This document shows positions 9,767 through 19,572 of a DNA stretch of 64,000 bases, piece after piece. The translations under genes were made by a program, and so were the position numbers. The notes under the pieces were generated by a model. That model did not search any database, was not told the origin of the DNA, and worked only from the letters and a program-made list of their open reading frames with translations. The number at the start of each line of letters is the position of its first letter. The first letter of the stretch is position 1. Source of the DNA: Myxococcaceae bacterium (GTDB taxonomy: Bacteria; Myxococcota; Myxococcia; Myxococcales; Myxococcaceae); contig JAFGNZ010000216.1 in assembly GCA_016926755.1 (NCBI GenBank), positions 1 to 64,000 of the forward strand. The letters are read 5' to 3'.

Positions 9767-11103
9767 CGTACGAAGAGTGGAACGCTAGCGACGAGTTCAA
9801 GCTCAAGCTCTACATCGCGGACGATGAGGCCGCGAAGCAGGAGCGCGCGCTGGAGAGTCTGCTAGAGATCTTCGAACACCAGCAGGGCTTCCTCCTTCCC
9901 GAGAAGGTGCTGACCAGCAGGCGCCCGGCGAAATACTCCCGCGCCCAAGCCAGGAAGACTCTCGCCAAGGAGTCGGACTGGCCGCGCTACCTGTGGTTGA
10001 AGCGATACGGCTCACCCGAGATGAGTGTGTGGTTGAGTTGGAACAACCGCTGGGTACGCCTGCGCGTCATCGTCTACGTCAAGCCCCTGGCATCCCTGCG
10101 GCAGGAGGACAGCCACCTGGAGCGGGCTCAGCAGCTTGTCTCGCTGGTTCGCTCCCTCTGCACCCACTTCCCCGTGAGCTACGGCTATGCTCACAGCGAG
10201 GTGGATCTGGCCTCCTACCGCTCCTCGTACCCCGAGTCCCTCAACGACCTGGTGCCCCCGCCCTTCGTCTGCTGGCTCAATATCCTCGGCCGGGAGCTGG
10301 TGGAGGCACTCGGCCGTGCGCGGGTCCTCTCCGTGCCCGCTCACCACCTCGAGGCGCTGGACAACGGCTCCGTGCTCCTCCTCACCGGCCCCTCCATGCA
10401 GGACTTCGACTCCCACGAGGCTCGCCTCGCCCAGGCTCGCGCCTTGTGCCACCTATGCCCGGAGCTCTCCTTGCAGGAGACGCTGGAGGCTCTTCTCCAG
10501 CGCAGCCGCGTCTTCCAGCCCCTCGCCCCCTCGTTCCACCCGGATGTCGCTCCCCTTTTCCACCTCCTCAGCGGCCAGACGCTCCTCCAGGAGCGCCGGG
10601 AGCGGATGGAGCGCTTCAATGCCTTCGAGCCGCCCCCCGTCTCCGAGCGCCTCCCCGCCTCCGAGGCTCCCCCGTGTGATGTCGCGGACCCCCAGGCCGC
10701 CATCCGCCTCTACCAGGGCTTTCACGCGGAGCGCCTGAGCGCCCTGTTGCACAAGGAACTCCCCGACGTCGTGGCGCAGACGCCTGACACATTGCCCGCG
10801 GTGGATGATTACGTCACCCACAAGTCCTGGGCCTTCGCCAACCCCGATGTGCTGGAGGAGGACTGCATCCCCATGCTCGGCGGCCACCTGGGCCTGTTGC
10901 TGGTGCGCCACCTGGGCGGGCGGTGGGTGCCGCGCCAGCGCCTGGAGGAGGTCCAGGTCGTCGTCGGCACCACGGCGTGGTTGCCCTTCCTGCGCGCGCG
11001 CCACCTGCTGGAGGCGCTCTACAAGTCTCGGGACAACCTGCTGAGCTGCTCCCTCACCCAGCTCTACCTCACCGCCGCGCGAGAGGCTGCCGCCCCTTCT
11101 TGA
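9763..11103 (+). CDS. Conserved hypothetical protein, immunity-like
   Basis: A 446-residue soluble protein without signal peptide or membrane segment, started at the GTG that overlaps the stop of the upstream remnant. The middle part (VCWLNILGRELVEALG, then VLSVPAHHLEALDNGS and VLLLTGPSMQDFD) resembles the layout of myxobacterial immunity proteins of the Imm52/DUF3396 kind. There, a WLN...LG segment is followed by a GGVL-type strand. The C-terminal part (IPMLGGHLGLLLVRHLGGRW) looks like a second alpha/beta module. The family was not identified with certainty. Translational coupling to a broken gene and absence of any other partner suggest an orphan immunity protein kept after loss of its toxin. 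Confidence 0.5.
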   Translation: MTYEEWNASDEFKLKLYIADDEAAKQERALESLLEIFEHQQGFLLPEKVLTSRRPAKYSRAQARKTLAKESDWPRYLWLKRYGSPEMSVWLSWNNRWVRLRVIVYVKPLASLRQEDSHLERAQQLVSLVRSLCTHFPVSYGYAHSEVDLASYRSSYPESLNDLVPPPFVCWLNILGRELVEALGRARVLSVPAHHLEALDNGSVLLLTGPSMQDFDSHEARLAQARALCHLCPELSLQETLEALLQRSRVFQPLAPSFHPDVAPLFHLLSGQTLLQERRERMERFNAFEPPPVSERLPASEAPPCDVADPQAAIRLYQGFHAERLSALLHKELPDVVAQTPDTLPAVDDYVTHKSWAFANPDVLEEDCIPMLGGHLGLLLVRHLGGRWVPRQRLEEVQVVVGTTAWLPFLRARHLLEALYKSRDNLLSCSLTQLYLTAAREAAAPS

Positions 11104-11134
11104 TGTGCCGGTCGCGGCGCACACAGGCGCGCGT

Positions 11135-12565
11135 CTATGGCTCCATCCTGGAGGTGGAGGAACGGCCACGCTTGAGAATGGGCAGGTAACAAGTGTTCTT
11201 CCACTCGTATTCGTCCTCGCCGCAAGGCGGGACGCTGTTGGCCGGTCGTTTCCAGCACCCGCCATTGATGTTCACCTGCCCAGGTGCACAAGGCGCGCGC
11301 CGCTGGCCGTCGAGGGGTTTCTCCGGCATGTTCTGGGTGATGGCCTCTGGCGAGACGGGAACATCTCGAGGCACGGCGTGCGCTGTCATGGCCGTGTCGC
11401 CCAGATCCGCTTTCCCACCATCCTCAGAGCCCCCCGCATCCGGCTTTTCAGCGTCTGAGACCTCCTCTAAGACCCAGTTCACTTCCACGGGCGAAGGGTG
11501 TGCTGGTTGGCGCGACATGAACCACGGGGCGCTCAACCCCAGCAGCAGCGAGGCGGCTGAAGCAAGCATGGGCCAGCGCCGGTGCTCATACTTGTGAGGC
11601 ACGAAGTTCGCGCTGACCTGCACGCTGGGCGCTCTGGCGATGACAGGGTTCGAGCCAGACAGAGGAAGGTCTGCTTCGGGATTGACACGCTTCATCGCTG
11701 CCTCCGCCGCTTTGGCCAGCTCGCGAGCCCCTGGCCTCTTCTGGGGCGCTTGCGCCAGCATCCATTCGATGAGCGACGCCAGCTCAGGCACCACCCGCCC
11801 ATTGAGGGACTGGGGCAGCAGACGGAGGGGAAGGGGGGGCCGCAGTGGATCCTTGCGAGCCTCCGGGTCCGTACCAGGGGGAGGGTGCACTCCCGTGGCC
11901 ACCCGGTACATGGAGACTCCCAGCGCATAGATATCGTCGGCCGGACTGGCCTCATAGTGCGCGCCCTTCTGGCGACGGGAACTCCAGTGGAAGCGGAGCG
12001 CCTCGGGGCTGCGGTAGTCCCGAGTTCCGGGCGGCATGGGCTCTTCCGTGAGCAGGGAGGCTCCGGCCCAGGTGCTTGAACCGTAGTCCATGAGGAAAGC
12101 CTGGACGTCTGGAGTCACTCGCACGTTGTCGCCCTTGACGTCCCGGTGGAGGCACTCCTGCTCATGAGTGGCCTCCAGGGCGCGCGCCAGCTGAGCCAGC
12201 ACTCGGAGCACCTGGCGCGAAGTGACAACTCCCAACTCGGCCCACTCGTACAGCGGCAGTCCGTCCACCCACTGCATGACGACGTAGGGGTGCAGAAGGC
12301 CACCCTCGGGTCGCCACCAGCCTCGGTCTATGAACTCCGGCACCGCCGGGTGGTGGATACGAGACAGCGCCGTCACCTCGCGGACGAAGCGCGGGTCCCC
12401 GGGGAAGACGGCCAGCTTGAGCGCCACGGGCTTGGAGGTTGGGTGCCCGGCGTTCCGAGCCCGATACACGACGCCATAGGTGCCGCGCCCGGCGGGCCTC
12501 TCCACGCGCCATGGACCCACGATGTCACCCGGAGCCAGTGAGTCAGGGGTAGGCACTTCCTCCAT
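11135..12565 (-). CDS. Membrane Ser/Thr protein kinase with Cys-rich outer domain
   Basis: A 476-residue eukaryote-like kinase. The cytoplasmic N-terminal domain has the glycine loop GRGTYGVVY (26-34), VALK (Lys 50), HRDVKGDN (140-147) and DYGS in place of DFG (160-163), then the APE-like SPEAL. One transmembrane segment follows (around 330-350, LASAASLLLGLSAPWF). The remaining ~120 residues are predicted outside and end in a four-Cys stretch (CAPGQVNINGGCW, PPCGEDEYEWKNTCY) seen repeatedly at the end of myxobacterial kinases. The ATG at 12565 is preceded by GAGGG and was preferred over an upstream TTG. It lies 135 bases downstream of argS on the same strand. Substrate and signal are unknown. 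Confidence 0.88.
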   Translation of the reverse strand: MEEVPTPDSLAPGDIVGPWRVERPAGRGTYGVVYRARNAGHPTSKPVALKLAVFPGDPRFVREVTALSRIHHPAVPEFIDRGWWRPEGGLLHPYVVMQWVDGLPLYEWAELGVVTSRQVLRVLAQLARALEATHEQECLHRDVKGDNVRVTPDVQAFLMDYGSSTWAGASLLTEEPMPPGTRDYRSPEALRFHWSSRRQKGAHYEASPADDIYALGVSMYRVATGVHPPPGTDPEARKDPLRPPLPLRLLPQSLNGRVVPELASLIEWMLAQAPQKRPGARELAKAAEAAMKRVNPEADLPLSGSNPVIARAPSVQVSANFVPHKYEHRRWPMLASAASLLLGLSAPWFMSRQPAHPSPVEVNWVLEEVSDAEKPDAGGSEDGGKADLGDTAMTAHAVPRDVPVSPEAITQNMPEKPLDGQRRAPCAPGQVNINGGCWKRPANSVPPCGEDEYEWKNTCYLPILKRGRSSTSRMEP

Positions 12566-12700
12566 CTCGTCCCTCGGCGTGCAGGGAGCGGCCAATTCCG
12601 CTCCACATGCAGCCTACCGGACAAGTAGGAGCACGTCATCCCTTCCTTGCAGGTAGGGCTCCGCTGTGTACAGAAGCGTCCGGTTCATCGGCGGCGCTGC

Positions 12701-14479
12701 TTACTCCTCGTCGGGTGGGGCCTCCATGTACTCCGGCGCGTGGATGCCCAGCAGCGCGAAGGCGCTGCGCAGCGTCTGCTTCAGCGCCGCCACCAGCGCC
12801 AGCCGACCCTGCGTCTTCTCCACGTCCCCGCTGATGATCGGGTCCGTCTTGTACTTCGTGTAGTAGCTGTGGAAGTCCGTGATCAGCTCCTGGCAGAAGT
12901 ACAGCACGTGGTGCGGCTCCAGCCGCTCCGCCGAGCTCGCCACCACGTCCGGCAGCTGGCTCATCTTCTTCAGCATCGCCAGCTCCTCCGGCAGCGTGAG
13001 CCGCGCCAGGTGCGCCGACGTCAGCCCCTCCAGCCCCACGAACGGCGTGCCCTTCTCCACCGCCTTCTTCAGGATGCTCGCGCACCGCGCGTGCCCATAC
13101 TGGAAGTAGAAGACCGGGTTGTCCTTTGACTGCTTCTGCACCAGGTCCAGATCGAAGTCGAACCGCGAGTTCGCCGTCTTGATCAGGAACAGGAACCGGC
13201 ACACGTCCGCCCCCACCTCGTCGAGCAGATCCTCCAGCTCGAACACCGTCCCCTTGCGCTTGCTGACCTTCACCTCCTCGCCGCTGCGCGTGATGCGCAC
13301 CATCTGCACGAGCAGGAACTCCAGCTTCTTCGGATCCAGCCCCAGCAGCGCCATCCCCCCGCGCATGCGCGGCAGGTGCCCCGCATGGTCCGCCCCCAGC
13401 ACGTCGATGATGCGATCATAGCCCCGGGCGTACTTCTCCCGGTGGTACGCCAGATCCGCCGTCAGGTACACCGGCGTCCCATCGTGCCGCAGGATGATGC
13501 GGTCCTCCTCGTCCCCGTGCTGGCTCGTCATCAGGAACGTGCCGCCCTTCTGCCGGTCCGCGAACTGCGCCGCCTTGCTGTCCTCGCTGCGGACCTTCTC
13601 GCCCTCGCGCCGCGCCGTCGCCGCCTCGTAGGTGGCGCCGCGCTGCTTGTACTCCTCCGCCACCGCCATCACCTTGCCCCCGGTGTGCAGCGACGCCTCG
13701 CTGAAGAAGACGTCATGGCGGATGCTCGCCTTCTCCAGCGTGGCCTTGATGGCCTTCAGGTTCTCCCGGATGCCCACCGCGATCGCCGCCGGCATCCACT
13801 CGGACTCCGGCGCCTTCACGTACCGCTCGCCCACCTCCGCCTTCCACGTCTTCGCGATGTCGATCACGTACTCGGCCGGGTACTCCCCCTCGCCGAGCTC
13901 GATCTGCTGCCCGAACAGCTGCAGGTAGCGCTTGTAGACCGTGCGCCCCAGCGTCTCCACCTGCTTGCCGTAGTCGTTGATGTAGAACTCGCGCGTCACG
14001 TCGTGGCCCGCCGCCTCCAGCAGCCGCGACACCGCGTCTCCCATGAACGCGCCGCGCGCGTGGCCGATGTGAATCGGCCCCGTCGGGTTCGCCGAGACGA
14101 ACTCCACCATCACGCGCTTGCCCGTCGACTTCGGCGCCTGCCGGCCGAACGACTCCCCGGCCCCCAGCACCTCCCGCGCCACCTCCTGGATCACCTGCTC
14201 CTTGAGCGTGATGTTCAGGAAGCCCGGGCCCGCCACCTCCACCTTCGCGACGATGCCCTCGCGGTCCACCAGCCCCTTCACGAGGGCGTTGGCGATGTCT
14301 CGAGGCGGCTTGCCCTCGGGCTTCGTGAGCATCATCGCCACGTTCACCGCCCAGTCGCCGTGCGCCGGGTTCTTCGGGGGTTCCACGGTGTAGCCGGGCA
14401 CCTGCTCCAGCTTCAGCGTGCCCGCGGCCTTCAGCGCCGCGAGCGTTTCATGGATGAGAGCGTAGACCTTCTGCCGCAT
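12701..14479 (-). CDS. argS: arginyl-tRNA synthetase
   Basis: A 592-residue class I aminoacyl-tRNA synthetase charging tRNA-Arg. The HIGH motif is in PTGPIHIGHARGAFMGD and the KMSKS-like loop is EEVKVSKRKGTVFELEDLLD. An N-terminal Add1-like domain (AHGDWAVNVAMML) and a C-terminal DALR-type anticodon domain (rich in helices, ending APEYMEAPPDEE) complete the usual layout and length. The ATG at 14479 follows GGAGAAAG; the open frame continues far upstream as a shadow of the rdgC-like genes and was not used. It is divergent from the rdgC-like pair across a 150-base region. Confidence 0.95.
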   Translation of the reverse strand: MRQKVYALIHETLAALKAAGTLKLEQVPGYTVEPPKNPAHGDWAVNVAMMLTKPEGKPPRDIANALVKGLVDREGIVAKVEVAGPGFLNITLKEQVIQEVAREVLGAGESFGRQAPKSTGKRVMVEFVSANPTGPIHIGHARGAFMGDAVSRLLEAAGHDVTREFYINDYGKQVETLGRTVYKRYLQLFGQQIELGEGEYPAEYVIDIAKTWKAEVGERYVKAPESEWMPAAIAVGIRENLKAIKATLEKASIRHDVFFSEASLHTGGKVMAVAEEYKQRGATYEAATARREGEKVRSEDSKAAQFADRQKGGTFLMTSQHGDEEDRIILRHDGTPVYLTADLAYHREKYARGYDRIIDVLGADHAGHLPRMRGGMALLGLDPKKLEFLLVQMVRITRSGEEVKVSKRKGTVFELEDLLDEVGADVCRFLFLIKTANSRFDFDLDLVQKQSKDNPVFYFQYGHARCASILKKAVEKGTPFVGLEGLTSAHLARLTLPEELAMLKKMSQLPDVVASSAERLEPHHVLYFCQELITDFHSYYTKYKTDPIISGDVEKTQGRLALVAALKQTLRSAFALLGIHAPEYMEAPPDEE

Positions 14480-14629
14480 GGGGGCGTCTTTCTCCGAATG
14501 CCGTGATTGAGAGCAGCGCAATGTAGGCAGAACCGCCACGGGTTTCACTGCTTCCGTGCGGCCCCTGTGGCCTGTCGTACTCCAGGTTGCTTGACGGACG
14601 CGGGGGCCCTCACCATCCTGCCGCGCCTC

Positions 14630-15254
14630 ATGCCCGTCCTCCGTGGTGCCATCACCTTCTCTCGCTTCCTCGTCGAGCCCGCCGAGGGAGCCGCCGCCGA
14701 CCTCAAGCGCTCGCTGTCCCGGACGCTCAAGGCCCGTGCCTTTGCCCCCATCGACCGCCGCTCCGAGGAGGAGCGAGCCGTTGGCTTCGTGGAGCTGGAG
14801 AACCACGACGCCACCGACTTCGCCGCCGGCAACCTCTTCTATGGCGAGTACGCGCTCTTCGGGTACCGCATCGACCAGATCAAGGTCCCCGGCCCCGTGC
14901 TCCGCGCCGAGGTGGACAAGTGGGCCGCCGCCTTCGAGAAGGAGAAGGGTCGCCCCCCCAGCCGCGGCGAGAAGAGCGAGAACCGCTCCTCCGCGCGCCA
15001 GGTGCTCCGCAACCGCGCCGTGCCCTCCACCAAGGTGCACGACGTGAGCTGGAACCTCAAGACGCAGCAGCTCCAGATCTGGGCCGCCTCGCGCAAGGCC
15101 GTGGAGGAGGTGCTCGGCGCCGTGGAGACGGCCTTCAAGGTGAAGCTCATCCCGTTGATCCCCGCCTCCGTGGCGGCGCGCACCGGCATCGAGGACTCGG
15201 CGCTCGGGCCCACCGCGGAGCTGATCGGCATGGAGCTGTCGGCGGAGGTGAGCC

Positions 15255-15268
<14 letters not shown>
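14630..15268 (+). CDS. RdgC-like protein, N-terminal part of a split gene
   Basis: A 212-residue protein (MPVLRGAITFSRFLVE...) resembling the N-terminal and central parts of recombination-associated RdgC-type DNA-binding proteins. The best match is the block NRAVPSTKVHDVSWNLKTQQ followed by LQIWAASRKAVEEV, equivalent to the RdgC segment where the threaded beta-strand and helix occur. RdgC forms a ring around duplex DNA and limits RecA loading. It ends 14 bases inside the next gene (ATG 15255, TGA 15266-15268), whose product supplies the missing C-terminal part. Family members I recall are single chains, so this is either a natural split or an ancient frameshift. The start at 14630 is the ATG nearest the conserved region. 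Confidence 0.65.
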
Positions 15269-15929
<661 letters not shown>

Positions 15930-15935
15930 TCGCCT

Positions 15936-15950
15936 CCTCCCGTAGGGAGG
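15936..15950 (+). terminator. Short perfect hairpin after the rdgC-like pair
   Basis: CCTCCC pairs with GGGAGG across a 3-base loop, seven bases after the stop codon. There is no T-run, so it may act as an RNA 3' end stabiliser rather than a true intrinsic terminator. Confidence 0.4.
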
Positions 15951-15995
15951 GTGGGGTGGGGTGGCTGCTCCATGCACCTCGCTTTCCCCACTAAC

Positions 15996-16062
15996 GCCGT
16001 CATTACGGAAAATCCGTAAATCCTGGAGTCCTCTTTCCCGAGGCTCCGGTAAAAATGACGGC
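15996..16062 (+). ncRNA. Candidate three-way-junction structured leader upstream of a kinase gene
   Basis: Three nested inverted repeats fit a single junction. P1 is GCCGTCATT (15996-16004) with AATGACGGC (16054-16062). P2 is TTACGGA (16003-16009) with TCCGTAA (16013-16019). P3 is CC.GGAG.CCTC (16022-16033) with GAGGCTCCGG (16040-16049), interrupted by two single-base bulges. P1 and P2 share two bases. Further small hairpins follow (CACGG-TTTT-CCGTG at 16072-16085). The element lies 140 bases before the kinase ATG at 16202, within what would be its leader. It did not match the c-di-GMP (GEMM) or SAM/SAH riboswitch consensus as I know them. It could also be a small mobile or palindromic DNA element. 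Confidence 0.4.
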
Positions 16063-16201
16063 CGCGCCGGACACGGTTTTCCGTGCCCTGGTGCTGCTTC
16101 GAGGGTTTCGAACGTTCGGAAGCCCACGGCGGGCCCCTGCACGAAGGTTGCAGCGCTCCTGCTCACGCGGAGGGGCGGAGTCTCTCGTGGGGGTGGCGCT
16201 G

Positions 16202-18040
16202 ATGAAGTGCGTTCGTTGCCAGATCGTTCATCCAGCCGGGAGTGGCTGTCCGGAGGCTTCCGGTGTTCCTCGTGCGGCAGAGATGGAGTCCTTCGTGGGC
16301 CAGAGGCATGGGCCGCTCGTGTTCGAGCGCCTGCTCGGCGTGGGCGCCATAGGCTCCGTGTACCTCGCCCTGCACCCGGCCTCCGGCGCGCGCTTCGCCG
16401 TGAAGGTGCTGCACCCGCACCTGGCCGCCAACTCGAACGTGCGCTCCCGCTTCCATGCCGAGGCGCACGCGGTGAGCCGCATCATCCACCCGAGCGTCAC
16501 GCGCGTGCTGGACGTGCGGCCGGGCCCTGGCGGGCTGCCCAGCCTCCTCATGGAGTACGTGGCCGGGGAGTCCCTGTCGTGCATGCCCCTGCCGCTGGTG
16601 CCCGCCGAGGCCATCGCGATGCTCATCCAGGTGCTCGAGGGGCTCGAGGCCGCGCACGCCGGGGGCGTGGTGCACTGCGATCTCAAGCCGGACAACCTCT
16701 TCCTGACGCGGGACGCGAAGGGCCAGCGGCGGGTGAAGGTGCTCGACTTCGGCATGGCCAGCGTCCTGTCCGCGAGCTTCTCCCGGGAGGAGCTGGCCTC
16801 CGGGATCGCGCTCGGCTCGCCGGCGTTCATGGCGCCGGAGCAGTGGGAGGACACCGCCCCGGACACCCGCATGGACGTGTATGCGATAGGCGTCATCGGC
16901 TACCGGCTCCTCACCGGGCGCCTGCCCTTCGGCCGCGGCCGCATGGGCGAGGCCCTCCTCAAGCAGCAGGAGATCCGCCCACCGGCGCCGCACCTCCTGG
17001 ACTCCCGGGTTCCGCACGCGCTCTCCGCGGTGGTGATGCAGGCCATCTCCCGGAGCCCGGAGGAGCGCTTCCCCAGCGCCCGGGACTTCCAGCTCGCGCT
17101 CGTCCAGGCCCAGCGCCACCTGGCCCGGCCGACGCTGACGCTGAACGCCGTCGCGCCTCGCACCCAGGCCGTCTCGGGCCTGCACGTGCGCGTGGGAGGC
17201 CTGGGCAGTCCGGAGCCGCGGCCCGTCAGCGCCAGCGATGTGACGGCCGAGGGCCTCTTCGTCGCCTTCGAGGGAGCCCCGCCGCCGCTCGCGGCCAGGG
17301 TGCCGCTGGAGCTCTCCTTCCACGGCTACTCGATGCACTGCGCGGGGGATGTGGTGCGCCACGTCTCCCAGGACGAGGCCCGCGACTGGAACGTCTCCGC
17401 CGGGTTCTTCGTCCACTTCGCCGATCCCTCCGAGGAGCTGCTCACCCTCCTGGCCCAGGCGCGCGCGAGCGCCAGCCCGCCGCCGCCGGATCCGGAGGTG
17501 GCGCAGTTCCTCGCCCGCACCTCCGCGCTCGGCCCGGATCCGTACGTCTTCCTCGGCCTGCCGCCCTCCGCGAGCTTCGAGGAGGTGCGTCAGCGGGCCG
17601 AGGCCGCGCTGCGCCGGCTGGAGGGCTTCTGGCAGCGGCCTCTGCCCGTCCGCCAGCAACGGGAGCTGGAGGCGCTGCGCGATCGTGTGGAGGCGGCCCG
17701 GCGCATGCTCGGCGATCCGCTCTCACGCGCGGGCTTCGACGCCAACCGGGGCAATGTCCACGGCATCGCCCGGTGCCTCGCCGCGGGGCTCTCGGAGGCG
17801 GCGCTGGAGCCGATGCGGCGCGCCTACCTCGCCGCGCGCTCGGGCACGGAGGCTCGCGCGAGCTCGTTCTTCGTTCAGGCGCGGGAGCTGGAGGCCCAGG
17901 GCGCTTTGAAGCCCGCCCTGGACTGCTACGCCCAGGCGCTCGCGCTGGATCCGCTCAACATCACCGGCCAGCGCCACTACTGGGCGCTGCAGCGGCGGAT
18001 GCGGCCGATGACGACCCGCATCCCCGCGATCGCTCGTTGA
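16202..18040 (+). CDS. Non-RD Ser/Thr kinase with PilZ-like, J-like and TPR-like modules
   Basis: A 612-residue cytoplasmic protein. A short N-terminal Cys pair (MKCVRCQIVH) suggests a zinc ribbon remnant. The kinase domain has GVGAIGSVY (46-54), FAVKVL (Lys 68), HCDLKPDN (158-165), LDFGMA and FMAPEQW. The catalytic loop is HCD instead of HRD, a non-RD kinase. Around residues 315-410 comes a PilZ-like domain of the myxobacterial TIGR02266 type, without an obvious RxxxR c-di-GMP motif. Then follows a J-like helical segment (DPYVFLGLPPSASFEEVRQR) lacking HPD, and a final TPR-like repeat (ALDCYAQALALDPLN). The ATG at 16202 follows GGGGGTGG; the upstream frame (from 16055) overlaps the structured leader and looks noncoding. 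Confidence 0.8.
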   Translation: MKCVRCQIVHPAGSGCPEASGVPRAAEMESFVGQRHGPLVFERLLGVGAIGSVYLALHPASGARFAVKVLHPHLAANSNVRSRFHAEAHAVSRIIHPSVTRVLDVRPGPGGLPSLLMEYVAGESLSCMPLPLVPAEAIAMLIQVLEGLEAAHAGGVVHCDLKPDNLFLTRDAKGQRRVKVLDFGMASVLSASFSREELASGIALGSPAFMAPEQWEDTAPDTRMDVYAIGVIGYRLLTGRLPFGRGRMGEALLKQQEIRPPAPHLLDSRVPHALSAVVMQAISRSPEERFPSARDFQLALVQAQRHLARPTLTLNAVAPRTQAVSGLHVRVGGLGSPEPRPVSASDVTAEGLFVAFEGAPPPLAARVPLELSFHGYSMHCAGDVVRHVSQDEARDWNVSAGFFVHFADPSEELLTLLAQARASASPPPPDPEVAQFLARTSALGPDPYVFLGLPPSASFEEVRQRAEAALRRLEGFWQRPLPVRQQRELEALRDRVEAARRMLGDPLSRAGFDANRGNVHGIARCLAAGLSEAALEPMRRAYLAARSGTEARASSFFVQARELEAQGALKPALDCYAQALALDPLNITGQRHYWALQRRMRPMTTRIPAIAR

Positions 18041-18135
18041 TGAAATATCTGCAAAACGAGAATATCCTGGCGTTGTCCTCGATCGTCCATCGAAGTGCCC
18101 TCTGGGATAGAGTCCGCCGCCCTTTGGTGTGCTAC

Positions 18136-18156
18136 CCCTCCGCCACGTTCGGAGGG
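18136..18156 (+). promoter_or_regulatory. Hairpin in the leader of the phosphomannomutase gene
   Basis: CCCTCCG (18136-18142) pairs perfectly with CGGAGGG (18150-18156) across seven bases, 20 bases before the ATG and just upstream of the GAGGAC ribosome site. It could modulate translation or end transcription from the kinase gene. No T-run follows. Confidence 0.35.
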
Positions 18157-18176
18157 CGAGGACTTGGACTCACGCA

Positions 18177-19547
18177 ATGAATACCCACATCTTCCGCGAA
18201 TACGACATCCGCGGCCTGGTCGATAAGGATCTCACCGTCGAGGTGGTGGAGCTGCTCGGCAAGGGGCTCGGGACGATGATCCGCCGCCAGCACGGGCGCT
18301 CCATCGTCGTGGGCCGCGACTGCCGCGAGTCTTCCACCCGCTTCCGGGATGCGCTCGCCAAGGGCCTCACCTCCACCGGCCTCAACGTGCTGGACGTGGG
18401 GGTGGTGCCCACGCCGCTGACGTACTTCGCCGCCAACACCCTGCCGGTGGACGGCCTGGCGATGATCACCGGCAGCCACAACCCGCCCGAGTACAACGGT
18501 TTCAAGATCGGCGCGGGGAAGACCACCTTCCACGGCCCGGAGATCCAGCAGCTGCGCAAGCTCATCGAGGCCGGCGACTTCGAGAAGAGCGACAAGCCCG
18601 GCACCGTGGCGCCCTTCGACATCATCACCCCGTACAACCACTTCATCCGCCAGACGGTGAAGGTGGGCCGCAAGGGGATGCGCATCGTCATCGACGCGGG
18701 CAACGGCACCGGCGGCGCGGTGGCCGTGCCCCTGTTCCAGTCCATGGGCTTCGACGTGGTGCCCCTGTTCTGCGAGATGGACGCCACCTTCCCCAACCAC
18801 CACCCGGACCCCACCGTGGTGGAGAACCTCGAGGACCTGATCGAGGCGGTGAAGCGAGAGAAGGCCGAGGTCGGCATCGCCTACGACGGCGACAGCGACC
18901 GCATCGGCGTCATCGACGACCAGGGCAACATCCTCTGGGGTGACCAGATCATGATCCTCTTCAGCCGCTACGTGCTGAAGGAGAGCCCCGGCGCCGCCAT
19001 CGTCGGTGAGGTGAAGTGCAGCTACACCCTCTATGACGACATCGCGAAGAAGGGCGGCAAGCCGGTGATGTGGAAGGCGGGCCACTCGCTCATCAAGGCG
19101 AAGATGAAGGAGACCCACGCCGAGCTGGCCGGCGAGATGAGCGGCCACATCTTCTTCAAGAACCGCTACTTCGGCTTCGATGACGCCGTCTACTCCTCCG
19201 CCCGCCTGCTGGAGATCCTCACCCAGGAGCCGCGCAAGCTCTCCGAGCTGCTCGCGGACGTGCCGAAGACGTACGCCTCGCCCGAGCTGCGCGTGGACAC
19301 CCGCGAGGAGAAGAAGTTCGAGCTCGTCCGGCGCGCCACGGAGACGCTGCGCGCCGCGGGCCACCAGATCATCGACGTGGACGGCGTGCGCGTGACGTTC
19401 CCCGACGGGTGGGGCCTCATCCGCGCCTCCAACACGCAGCCCATCCTCGTGCTGCGCTTCGAGGCCAGCACCCCCGAGCGGCTCAAGGAGATCCAGCAGC
19501 TCATCGAGGGCACCGTGGACAAGGTGAAGCGCGAGGTCGGCGCCTAG
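18177..19547 (+). CDS. phosphomannomutase / phosphoglucomutase
   Basis: A 456-residue alpha-D-phosphohexomutase interconverting mannose-6-phosphate and mannose-1-phosphate (often also glucose phosphates). The start region FREYDIRG, the phosphoserine loop MITGSHNPPEYNGFKIG, the metal-binding loop YDGDSDRIGVID, the sugar-binding block GEMSGHIFF and the phosphate-binding C-terminal RASNTQPILVLRFEA are all present. This is the AlgC/ManB-type order and normal length. It would feed GDP-mannose synthesis by the guanylyltransferase at 8.4 kb. The glucokinase gene follows 25 bases downstream on the same strand, so the two probably form a sugar-phosphate operon. A hairpin lies in the leader. Confidence 0.93.
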   Translation: MNTHIFREYDIRGLVDKDLTVEVVELLGKGLGTMIRRQHGRSIVVGRDCRESSTRFRDALAKGLTSTGLNVLDVGVVPTPLTYFAANTLPVDGLAMITGSHNPPEYNGFKIGAGKTTFHGPEIQQLRKLIEAGDFEKSDKPGTVAPFDIITPYNHFIRQTVKVGRKGMRIVIDAGNGTGGAVAVPLFQSMGFDVVPLFCEMDATFPNHHPDPTVVENLEDLIEAVKREKAEVGIAYDGDSDRIGVIDDQGNILWGDQIMILFSRYVLKESPGAAIVGEVKCSYTLYDDIAKKGGKPVMWKAGHSLIKAKMKETHAELAGEMSGHIFFKNRYFGFDDAVYSSARLLEILTQEPRKLSELLADVPKTYASPELRVDTREEKKFELVRRATETLRAAGHQIIDVDGVRVTFPDGWGLIRASNTQPILVLRFEASTPERLKEIQQLIEGTVDKVKREVGA

Positions 19548-19572
19548 GCTCCAGGCCGAGGAGAGCGCACTG

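Noticed and set aside
15996-16062. c-di-GMP (GEMM) riboswitch
   Set aside because: The three-helix layout is suggestive, but the GEMM core sequences (such as GGACGCAAAGCC-like loop and receptor) are missing.
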